Shown here: positions 44,217-52,173 of the stretch, in pieces
Layout: each line of letters begins with the position of its first letter
Position numbering within the stretch: position 1 is the first letter of the stretch
Assembly: GCF_023698535.1 (NCBI RefSeq)
Contig: NZ_JALJCL010000011.1
Span: 101,387-165,386 of the forward strand
Length of the DNA: 64,000 nt
Origin: Halorientalis regularis
Lineage (GTDB): Archaea > Halobacteriota > Halobacteria > Halobacteriales > Haloarculaceae
Direction of reading: 5' to 3'
Notes under the pieces: generated by a model
What the model was told of the DNA's origin: nothing
Databases searched by the model: none
The model's input: the letters and a program-made list of their open reading frames with translations, nothing else
Made by a program: the position numbers and the translations under genes

Positions 44217-45623
44217 ATGAGTCTACGGAGAACTGTCGTTCAAGTATTTTCGTCTCAAATTGCAACAAACTTCGCAAGTATCATTGCATTCGTCTATTTC
44301 ACTAGAGCTCTTGGCTCTAACGGGTATGGTTCATATGTCCTGTTTCTCGGCCTAGTAAACCTCGCCAATTTTGTTGCTGGGTTAGGAATCGGTGGCGCGG
44401 TGAAAAAGCGGATTAGTGAGGGTGAACCAGATGTATTTCTAACTGGCCTCTGTTTGAGTCTGATACCACTAGTCATAATTCTATCAATTATAGCAATTTT
44501 ACTCCCGTACGTAAATTCATATATTGGTGTTCAGGTAGGTCACTATCTCCTCCTCGCAATAGTGATTTCTCAGTTTGAAAAATACTTAATCGTTTCAGTC
44601 GAAGGCCAGGCAGATGTCGATACCGCCGCATCAGGCCGACTTTTGCAGCGTATTGTACTAGTTACATCGGGTATCTGCTTGATATATATGGGTTTTGGGG
44701 TACTGGGGCTGGTAGTCGCCCTGATCGTGAGTTGGGGTGTAACAAGCCTTTGGCTTCTAACTCACCTATCTGTTGACCTGGGTTGGCCGACGATGAACGC
44801 GGCTTATTCACTCGTGGAGTACGCAAAGTTTAATTTCGTCGCCGACGCGGGTGGGAGATTATATAATTGGACCGATACATTGGTTATCGGATTATTTCTC
44901 GGACAATCTTTTGTCGGAATCTATGAAGTTGCTTGGCGTATCTCCGGCTTCACGACGATTCTGGCAAAATCGATCGGCAAAACAATATTCCCGACAGTCA
45001 GCGAGTCTCACGCACGCGACAAGATGAACACTATCGAATCGCTCATTCCGAATGCGGTCACCGGTGCTATCGTATTGATCGTCCCGGCAGGAGTCGGAGC
45101 CTTAGTGGTCGGCCAGGAACTTATTCAGGTTGGATTCGGGACCGAGTACGTGGCTGCTGCGACTCCGCTGGTTATACTGATGTGTGGTCGCATTTTTGAG
45201 GGTTTCAAAGATGTTCTCGGTGAGGTACTTTTCGGAATTGATCGTCCCAAAGACAACGCTAAGGCAGTGTTCGTATTCATTATCTTAAACATCCTCCTGA
45301 ATATAGTGTTTGTACAGGAATTCGGATTACTCGGCGCAGCAATCGCGACGTCGACGGCATTCGCGTCGATGTCAGCACTCATTGCATATTATTTAAGCAA
45401 AGTCATCACCATCAAAATTGATTGGTGGCAACTCTTGATGGTCTGCTTCGCCTCTGTCGGGATGGGTGCTGCCGTTTTGGGTATGAAGCAGATCGTCCCA
45501 GCCGAGAGTGTGGTCAGTCTAGCCGCTCTAATAGTCTTTGGTGTAGCGGTGTACCTAGTTTTAGTTGCCGCCCCGAAACAGACACGCCAAACGATTCAAG
45601 AACTCGCTGGGGAAATACTATAG
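44217..45623 (+). CDS. polysaccharide flippase (Wzx/MATE-like)
   Basis: The product is a 468-aa protein with about 12-14 membrane helices of the MOP exporter superfamily. The opening FSSQIATNFASIIAFVYFTRALGSNGYG and a later WTDTLVIGLFLGQSFVGIYEVAW are typical of polysaccharide-export (RfbX/Wzx) proteins. They flip lipid-linked oligosaccharides across the membrane. It is AT-rich like the GT2 gene before it. Together with GT2 and glycan enzymes this is the expected transporter for the island. Confidence 0.92.
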   Translation: MSLRRTVVQVFSSQIATNFASIIAFVYFTRALGSNGYGSYVLFLGLVNLANFVAGLGIGGAVKKRISEGEPDVFLTGLCLSLIPLVIILSIIAILLPYVNSYIGVQVGHYLLLAIVISQFEKYLIVSVEGQADVDTAASGRLLQRIVLVTSGICLIYMGFGVLGLVVALIVSWGVTSLWLLTHLSVDLGWPTMNAAYSLVEYAKFNFVADAGGRLYNWTDTLVIGLFLGQSFVGIYEVAWRISGFTTILAKSIGKTIFPTVSESHARDKMNTIESLIPNAVTGAIVLIVPAGVGALVVGQELIQVGFGTEYVAAATPLVILMCGRIFEGFKDVLGEVLFGIDRPKDNAKAVFVFIILNILLNIVFVQEFGLLGAAIATSTAFASMSALIAYYLSKVITIKIDWWQLLMVCFASVGMGAAVLGMKQIVPAESVVSLAALIVFGVAVYLVLVAAPKQTRQTIQELAGEIL

Positions 45624-45781
45624 TGGTCCTTAAGCCGCAATTCTGATCCGCTGTGTTAGAGTTCATGGACAACTTACTGATGTGACTGGGGGGCATTCGT
45701 CCGGTATTCTCGTGGAAAGACCCCGAGACAGACCATTTTTCTATCCAGCATAGTTCACTGAACTGCTGGATTTACGTCCGA

Positions 45782-47695
45782 TCACTGACGTCCGTCCACA
45801 GATGCTTCCCAAAACAATTGGACGTTATCAGTGCCAGATGGCGGGGCAAAACTGAACCATACGTCAAACGTTGTATCCGTTATATCAATAACTCGGAAAC
45901 TGTCTACACTGGACCCAGTAGAAGCTGATGTGACTTGGACGTTTGACGGACTGCCAAGGAGATTATGGTTGACTGTGAACCCCTTCGTAGTCCCATCGCC
46001 GTCAAATTTAGACAACCCACGGTCTTTTGTCTGTCCGATGCCGTCTCCTCTGCCCCAAAGTATTACACTCGCGTCGTCTGTCGGCTGCGGTAGTTGGCCG
46101 TCAGTGGTATCCCATCCGGTGTGGCCGCTGGAGATGAAAGACTGGAGTTCGAATTCGTTGTATTCGCCGCCATTGTAGAGAACAGCTGCATTATCGTTTT
46201 TATTGAGGTCATCAAGCGAGAAGTGACCCCCCTCAACATTCGTTGTGTCTCCAAGTCGAAGACCATAACCACCATTGTTCACAGACCGGCCACCACCGAT
46301 ATGAACAGAATTACTGTCCACAACGAGACCGTCGTTGCCGAACCCAGACAGGTCAACAATGCCAACTTTAATGGGACCATTGAATAATACGGCTGGTAAC
46401 GATTCCACCTTGTCGCCATTGGCATATATGCTATTAATTAATCCACCTGAGTTGATTTCCAGTGACCCTCCTGATTTGACTGTGATGTGATTGATGTTCA
46501 CATTAAATCCGGAGTCAAGCGTTACATCAACACCGTCGCCGTAAATCTGGTCGGCCCAAGTGGGCGTGCCGAGATAGATACCGTCTGTGCTGGCGTAACA
46601 ATGCAGAAACGCGACACGAAATCCCGTACCGGTGAACTCGTCAGTTTTCTGTTCGAGTGTGAATGGTCGTCCACCACTATGATGTGAGAGAATCTCGCGG
46701 GCGACCGAGTCGTTGGGGCCGCGCCACACGATGTTATCGCCGTCACAGTACCCGACGAACAGTGAGCCGATGATGGCTTCAGGCTGGTCGAGATGATTGG
46801 CGGGAGTGGTTGTCCCCTGTCCCATCTCCGAGTAAATGCCCACGTCTGCACAATTGTCAATCCGTAGATTATCGATGTACGTCTGTTTGGCGTAGAGTTG
46901 GACGCCAGTGCCAGCGGCGTTGTTCGCCTTGTTACCGTCGACGAAAACGTTTACAAGCCCGATATTGAATTTCGCACCATTCTGGATGGTTCCTGTATTC
47001 GATCCAGTGAGCGAGTCGAAATTCTTTGACTTGATGAGGTCTGTATTACTTCCCTCAGCGGCTTTGACGCGAATATTATAGAGGTAAACGTTTGAGGGAA
47101 TCTCGATAGGATTGGACAGGATAAATTCTTGATTCCGGCCATTAACGATACCAATGCCAAGCTCATCTGTTCTGGGTTGAGCATTATCAAGCGCTTCCTG
47201 GATCTCAGAGGCGCTAAGATTTGCGTCGAGATAGTGATGGGATCCGATGTTTCCTTCATCTGTTTGGAGTGCTTCGAACTTCGCGTCAGGAGCACGATTC
47301 TGTTCAATCACGTCGTCGGTAGACGTATCGGCAGTCGCGACGAGCAGTGACGGTGTCGATGGCGGTGTATTATTGCCCCTAATCTCATACGTAATTGACT
47401 CGTCTGGATCGGCCGCGTCAGGGTCGAACGTCAGGTAGACATAATTTTGCCCGTTACTGTTGGGCAACAAGAGCGCATCAGAGCCGCTTTGCTCGTCCGG
47501 GAAAATATCGTAGGCCAACGTCTCATCGCGGATTACTGCATGGCCTCTGCCGATTTGGAGTTCATTAGTTGACCAACTCGGGGAAAGACTGAGACCACGT
47601 TCGACATAATCCGACTGATTGTGTTTCGCTGCGACTTCGGCTAGGTTGGTTTCACTCAGTGCGTCTCCGCCGTTGAAAAGGACCTTTCCAGTCAT
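45782..47695 (-). CDS. virus tail-spike-like right-handed beta-helix protein
   Basis: The product is a 637-aa Asn/Gly/Asp-rich protein. The N-terminal ~150 residues resemble virus tail-fibre attachment parts (DALSETNLAEVAAKHNQSD, LSPSWSTNELQIGRGHAVIRD, QNYVYLTFDPDAADPDE). The middle (about 170-540) is a repetitive parallel beta-helix with short Asn/Gly turns (NCADVGIYSEMG, GDGVDVTLDSG). The end (LSKFDGDGTTKGFTVNHNLL, FSFAPPSGTDNVQLFWEASV) matches a C-terminal domain common in phage tail spikes. There is no signal peptide. The start overlaps the lipoprotein stop (ATGA). AT-rich, so likely acquired from a virus. Whether it is host-used is unknown. Confidence 0.75.
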   Translation of the reverse strand: MTGKVLFNGGDALSETNLAEVAAKHNQSDYVERGLSLSPSWSTNELQIGRGHAVIRDETLAYDIFPDEQSGSDALLLPNSNGQNYVYLTFDPDAADPDESITYEIRGNNTPPSTPSLLVATADTSTDDVIEQNRAPDAKFEALQTDEGNIGSHHYLDANLSASEIQEALDNAQPRTDELGIGIVNGRNQEFILSNPIEIPSNVYLYNIRVKAAEGSNTDLIKSKNFDSLTGSNTGTIQNGAKFNIGLVNVFVDGNKANNAAGTGVQLYAKQTYIDNLRIDNCADVGIYSEMGQGTTTPANHLDQPEAIIGSLFVGYCDGDNIVWRGPNDSVAREILSHHSGGRPFTLEQKTDEFTGTGFRVAFLHCYASTDGIYLGTPTWADQIYGDGVDVTLDSGFNVNINHITVKSGGSLEINSGGLINSIYANGDKVESLPAVLFNGPIKVGIVDLSGFGNDGLVVDSNSVHIGGGRSVNNGGYGLRLGDTTNVEGGHFSLDDLNKNDNAAVLYNGGEYNEFELQSFISSGHTGWDTTDGQLPQPTDDASVILWGRGDGIGQTKDRGLSKFDGDGTTKGFTVNHNLLGSPSNVQVTSASTGSSVDSFRVIDITDTTFDVWFSFAPPSGTDNVQLFWEASVDGRQ

Positions 47696-47913
47696 TCGTT
47701 TATTACAGTAGTTGATTCGCTTACAGCTGTGTTTTCGCCAACAATTGCCTCTGGTGACTCGTCATTGACTGGCGTCTCTTGTTGTGGAGTGGAGGATGGC
47801 GTTTCTGTGGCGGTCTCGTTTGATGTCCGTTCCAGAAGACTGCTACAGCCGGCCACCACTGATGATAAAATAGCAGCCAAAACACCACGTCGGTAAGCCA
47901 TAGAATAGTTCAT
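47692..47913 (-). CDS. short lipoprotein-signal protein upstream of the beta-helix gene
   Basis: The product is 73 aa. MAYRRGVLAAILSSVVAGCSS has a twin-arginine-like pair, hydrophobic run and lipobox (VVAGC). A Thr/Ser/Glu/Pro-rich linker (TSNETATETPSSTPQQETP) follows to the end. There is no folded domain, so the product is a bare membrane anchor. The stop overlaps the start of the beta-helix gene by 4 nt (ATGA). A -1 shift would fuse anchor and helix into a lipoprotein-anchored surface protein, but this is inference. Confidence 0.7.
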   Translation of the reverse strand: MNYSMAYRRGVLAAILSSVVAGCSSLLERTSNETATETPSSTPQQETPVNDESPEAIVGENTAVSESTTVINE

Positions 47914-48026
47914 CTATGGTTACGGTATATTCTTTCTGAACTCGTCCTCTCGGATGTTATCACAACAGCATGCAACGTCTCTGAAACGTGGACTACGTTA
48001 CGTCTGGCAGTTCACCACAGCCGACG

Positions 48027-48206
48027 TTATAGATACCCCAGATCCTCGAGTCGGTCCTCAACATCGTTCTGCTCCCGATCTTCTTCGAGTTCATTGAGGA
48101 CCGTCCGGAGAAGTTCGTTTACGTACGCTTCGGTCGAGTCGAAACCGGCGATCTCGGCTCGTTTGGAGAGGCGGTCGGGGAGGTCGTCGTCGAGTGCCAC
48201 ATCCAT
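48027..48206 (-). CDS. 59-aa ribbon-helix-helix-like protein
   Basis: MDVALDDDLPDRLSKRAEIA continues with GFDSTEAYVNELLRTVLNEL, then a charged tail ending EDRLEDLGYL. The strand-helix-helix pattern (VALDDDLPDRLSKRAEIAGF, STEAYVNELLRTVL) fits a small RHH/CopG-type DNA-binding or coupling protein. Its last ten residues resemble the tails of sulfatase-like neighbours. It is divergent from the AglB-like gene, which starts 130 bp away. Confidence 0.6.
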   Translation of the reverse strand: MDVALDDDLPDRLSKRAEIAGFDSTEAYVNELLRTVLNELEEDREQNDVEDRLEDLGYL

Positions 48207-48335
48207 ACAGAGTTATCGTCTCGCCGTCTAAATAAGAACCAGGGTGTCGAACAGAACACGACGAGGAGATCCAGACGGTGTACGGAGTAATCGTCACACC
48301 TACAACCGGGCCACCTCTTTCGAGAGGTAACAGTC

Positions 48336-51335
48336 ATGTCCGACGTGAGAGAGGCCTTGGACACCCTCCTCTCCGAACGACCAGAGGCGCGGGAGGCCCT
48401 GGCGGAGATACACGATGTCGACGAGGACGGGGCCTGGGAGTTCGAGGATATAGCAGTCGATTCCGGACTTTTCGGTGAAATCGTCTCGCGTGGTATCGTC
48501 GAGAAGGACGACGGAGCATACCGGTTAGTCGACAGGGCTGCCGTCGCGGCTGCACTGGAGGGGCGATCCGAGCCTGATTCACCGGAGGAAACAGACGAAT
48601 CGAGTACCGTGTCGGACCTGTTGGATATCGATTGGCGTGCTGCCGGGCCATTCGTGGCGAGTCTCCTCTTTGTCGCGCTGATGCGAGTCGTGTTCGCCTT
48701 GGGCGCGGTCTTTCGCGACGGGCGGATCGTTCTCACGGGGAACGATCCGTATCGGCGTCGATTTCTGGTCCGCTCACTTCTCGACGGGCATCCGGCGTTT
48801 GACCCGACAGCGCTGGCGGCGCTACCGGACGTGGTCCGGACTGGAGAACCGTTAACTCTCACTGTCCTGTGGTGGATATCCGCATTGTTCGGTGGAACAG
48901 AGCAGGCGGTCGGACAGGTGCTAGCGTGGTATCCCGTCGTCGCTGGTGTCGTCGTCGCCGGGCTTGTGTATGGCATCGCCATCCGAGTCTCCGGTGACAG
49001 GCGCGTTGCCCTGGCGGCCGTTTGCTTGCTCGCAGTCACGCCGGCGCACGCGTATCGAACGTCGCTCGGGTTTGCAGACCACCACGCGTTCGATTACGTC
49101 TGGCTTGCGGCCACGGTGTACGGTCTCGTCGTGACGGCCGGGACGACCCGTGATATCGGGCTGCCTGATCGAACGACTGCAGGCCTTACGATGCTCGTCC
49201 TCGGTATCTTCGGGCAGATATACGCGTGGCACGGTGGCCCGATACTGCTCGTCCCACTGGGGATCTGTCTGTTCGTCCTTCCGCTGGGTGATCTGAAGGC
49301 AGGGCGGAATCCGCTGCAAGCGAACCGCGGTCTGCTGGGTGCGCTGGCGGTGGCCGCCGTCCTCACCCTCGCGGTACACGTGGCGGTAGAGTGGGGAACG
49401 CTCGTCAGGGCACTCATCCCGACGCTGATAGCGTTCTTCGGGGTGGTATCCGTCGGTTTGGCCTGGCGGCTCTCGAAGTCGGGCTATGGGACTCGGCAGG
49501 TCGCGCTTGTCGAAGTGGGGGTCGGTACACTCATATTCGGTGTGGTCTGGGCAGCTATCCCACAGTTTCAGACGGTGTTGGGCGACCTCGCTGCATACTT
49601 CTCGCGAACGAACGAGACCAACATCGCAGAAACACTCTCCCTGTTCAGCGGTCAGCTGGGCGTTGTCACGGGGCCGATCCTGCTGCTTGGGTTCACGCTC
49701 TTTCTTGCGTTTCCATACATGGTCTGGGGCGTCTGGCAGGCGAGGGACGACGGTGAGGCCGGCTGGACCTTCCTCTCGGTGTACGCTTGGTTTTTCTTTG
49801 TGTTGGCTGCCGCTATCCAGATACGGTTCGCAGCTCAGTTGGCGGTCTTCGCTTCCGTCTTTGCTGCCCTCGGCTTTGTCCATCTCGCGGAGTGGGTCGA
49901 TATCGCCGAGCCACCTCGACCGTTCGCTTACAAGAAGGCTGTTGGTTCGGAGGATTTGAGTTGGCGGCCGACACGACAGTCGAAAAATATAGTACTCGCG
50001 TTAGTCATGCTCTTCCTGTTGGTTGGGGGTATCGGAATCATCCAGACTCCGATAAAGACACAGCAACTGGCGATAGACGGGGAGAGTTACGAGGTCGGAG
50101 AGTGGCTCGCGGAAGCGTCCGCCGATCAAGACGGAGACACATACGTGTTCAGCCAGTGGGGTCAGAACCGGTTCTACAACTTCATAGTCGGCGGAGATTA
50201 CGGGAGCTATGGATACGCCCAGGAGCACTATGCTGAGTTTCTGGCAGCAACCGATGCAACATCGTGGGCGAATCGGCTTCGTGATCAGAGTTCGAACACG
50301 TATGTCGTAATGGGGCCAGTCTCGGCTGACTTTCGGGACTCTTCGCTACAGACCAGATTACACCAACAACTCGGAAGCGCATCTGACTCGGCTCGAGGCC
50401 TGTCCGATTTCCGTCTAGTGTATCTAGACGAGGGGTCAGAGTATCGGGTTTTCCGTCCAGCAAAAACAGCGACACTGGTCGATCAGCGTGAAACGAACGG
50501 ACCAGTGACACTGTCGACGGATGTCACCGTCTCCAACGAGACGATCACTTACGAGCGGCGACCGAACGCTGGTCCGGACGGCTGGTACAGCGTTCGTGTC
50601 CCCTACTCGGGAACCTACGCTGGAGACGAAAGCAATCGAACGGTCACGAGCGAACAGATCCACGAGCAAGCAATTCTCATGCCACAGGCCGTCATAGGCC
50701 GCTCAGATTCCGGGGCCGTCGCTCACTACGATTTCGACGGGAAGTATCACCCGAATTATACCGCCGAGACCGTCGGCGGATATCACGGCCGAATCAACGC
50801 CACGTCACGGATCGAACGACGTACTGATGACGGACAAGCACTCGCGCTTATGGAACCAACCAGTCACGTCACTGTCGAAGACATACCGCCGCTTGTTACT
50901 GAAAACGACTCGTTCACCGTCAGTATGCACCTACGTGGGAATCTCACCAGGGATGGAGCATCCTTCCCGACCGTCCTCCAATTCCAAGGGCCGAATGCAT
51001 CGTTCGGTGTCTGGGCGCGCGATGAGGCCGGTGACTTCGGGGCGAGACTCGACATCAATGACGCGAACACCCGAAACTTCGGGATAGGGCGAGAGAGATT
51101 CTCGAACTGGACCCGGGTGAAGGTCGTATACAGTGCAGAAAAGAATGAACTACAATTGTACGTTGACGGGAAACTCGTTTCCGTCTCCGAGACGCCGGGC
51201 CGGTCGATAAACGGATTCGAACGACTCTACATCGGATCGGATGGGAGCCCGAGACAAGCAGCACCGGTTCTTATTGACGACCTCAGGGTGTACGACCGAG
51301 CGGTCCTCAATCGGACGGCCCCACCGAAGGATTGA
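48336..51335 (+). CDS. AglB-like STT3 protein with N-terminal winged-helix-like and C-terminal LamG domains
   Basis: The product is 999 aa. Residues ~1-75 form a cytosolic winged-helix-like domain (FEDIAVDSGLFGEIVSRGIVEKDDGAYRLVDRAAV). The STT3/AglB membrane core (about 100-560) keeps the first-loop Asp (TGNDP, Asp137), the second (GFADHH, ~246) and an EL5 Glu motif (TNETNIAETL, ~428). Where catalytic WWDYG is expected, near 607, it reads FSQWGQNRFYN instead. Residues ~795-990 are a LamG/concanavalin-like fold (AVAHYDFDGKYHPN, NELQLYVDGKLVS, LIDDLRVYDR). Normal AglB is ~850-1050 aa without LamG. It may glycosylate unusual targets or act as a non-catalytic paralogue. Confidence 0.82.
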   Translation: MSDVREALDTLLSERPEAREALAEIHDVDEDGAWEFEDIAVDSGLFGEIVSRGIVEKDDGAYRLVDRAAVAAALEGRSEPDSPEETDESSTVSDLLDIDWRAAGPFVASLLFVALMRVVFALGAVFRDGRIVLTGNDPYRRRFLVRSLLDGHPAFDPTALAALPDVVRTGEPLTLTVLWWISALFGGTEQAVGQVLAWYPVVAGVVVAGLVYGIAIRVSGDRRVALAAVCLLAVTPAHAYRTSLGFADHHAFDYVWLAATVYGLVVTAGTTRDIGLPDRTTAGLTMLVLGIFGQIYAWHGGPILLVPLGICLFVLPLGDLKAGRNPLQANRGLLGALAVAAVLTLAVHVAVEWGTLVRALIPTLIAFFGVVSVGLAWRLSKSGYGTRQVALVEVGVGTLIFGVVWAAIPQFQTVLGDLAAYFSRTNETNIAETLSLFSGQLGVVTGPILLLGFTLFLAFPYMVWGVWQARDDGEAGWTFLSVYAWFFFVLAAAIQIRFAAQLAVFASVFAALGFVHLAEWVDIAEPPRPFAYKKAVGSEDLSWRPTRQSKNIVLALVMLFLLVGGIGIIQTPIKTQQLAIDGESYEVGEWLAEASADQDGDTYVFSQWGQNRFYNFIVGGDYGSYGYAQEHYAEFLAATDATSWANRLRDQSSNTYVVMGPVSADFRDSSLQTRLHQQLGSASDSARGLSDFRLVYLDEGSEYRVFRPAKTATLVDQRETNGPVTLSTDVTVSNETITYERRPNAGPDGWYSVRVPYSGTYAGDESNRTVTSEQIHEQAILMPQAVIGRSDSGAVAHYDFDGKYHPNYTAETVGGYHGRINATSRIERRTDDGQALALMEPTSHVTVEDIPPLVTENDSFTVSMHLRGNLTRDGASFPTVLQFQGPNASFGVWARDEAGDFGARLDINDANTRNFGIGRERFSNWTRVKVVYSAEKNELQLYVDGKLVSVSETPGRSINGFERLYIGSDGSPRQAAPVLIDDLRVYDRAVLNRTAPPKD

Positions 51336-52173
51336 GCGAACCTGCACGGTCGCGGAGTTTCGAGTGGGCGCTATCGAGTGTGTCGAACGTATAGCCGCGT
51401 TCAGAGAACACCGAGAGCAGATCTGTGAGCGTTCGGTCACCGCGGGCATTCCGCGAGTAGAGCAACCGATACGGGAGCGGTAGGTCGCTCCGACTTGGCG
51501 GCTTCACGAGGTCGTGCATGTGGATATTCAACACGAGGACAGACGGGGAAGAATACGACAGGAGCGAAGTGTAGGGCCAGCCGATGACTTGGCAGTACGA
51601 GAGGGCAGTCGGAATTCGGAGACGGTTCGAGTACACCGTGAACGGCAACTCGAAGAGGTCGTAATCGGCGTGGTACGTGGGACGGGACGGTTCACCTGTG
51701 TTGTCAAAGTGGCCGGGTCGCCACGAGGGGAAGACGCTGGCGTCGAACGCGTATCCGTGCTCGGCTAATAACTCGTAGTCCGACGGCTGAACGTTTCCGT
51801 TCGGGAACCGGTAGCCGACGGGCCGTTCTCCGAAGTAGTCACGGTATCGTTCGGTACTTCGTTCGATCTCTTCGGAAATCGATGTTTCGTCTCGGGGGCG
51901 GTGAGTGTGAGAGTGAGGGTGAAACGTCACTGGGACGGCGGCCTCACGAAGACGTTCGACCATCTCTGGATGGTGATCGAGAACTTCAGTCTGAACGAAA
52001 CAGGTAAGTGGAACGTCGAACTGCTCGATAAGAGAAACGAGTGTACCGACCTCCTGTACGGACTGGTACCGGTTCTCCTTGAGCGCGGTTCCGAAGTCAC
52101 ACTCGAAGTCGACGGTCAGGTAGACACGGCGGTCGTCAGGCCAATCGTAGAGGGTGGACGATGACAGGGTCAT
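51307..52173 (-). CDS. polysaccharide deacetylase-family protein (NodB-like)
   Basis: The product is a 288-aa carbohydrate-esterase-type protein. VYLTVDFECDFGT holds the metal Asp, and VTFHPHSHTHRPRDE gives the His-x3-His pair. GYRFPNGNVQPSDYELLAEHG is the Arg-Pro/Pro-Asn block with motif 3, and VLNIHMHDL the last His motif. It is cytoplasmic (no signal). It overlaps the AglB-like 3' end by 29 nt in opposite direction and the GT2 gene by 4 nt (ATGA) in the same direction, so GT2 and deacetylase are coupled. Confidence 0.85.
   Translation of the reverse strand: MTLSSSTLYDWPDDRRVYLTVDFECDFGTALKENRYQSVQEVGTLVSLIEQFDVPLTCFVQTEVLDHHPEMVERLREAAVPVTFHPHSHTHRPRDETSISEEIERSTERYRDYFGERPVGYRFPNGNVQPSDYELLAEHGYAFDASVFPSWRPGHFDNTGEPSRPTYHADYDLFELPFTVYSNRLRIPTALSYCQVIGWPYTSLLSYSSPSVLVLNIHMHDLVKPPSRSDLPLPYRLLYSRNARGDRTLTDLLSVFSERGYTFDTLDSAHSKLRDRAGSLNPSVGPSD

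Noticed and set aside
45782..47913. A complete provirus
   Set aside because: No capsid, portal, terminase or integrase gene accompanies the tail-spike-like gene in this window.
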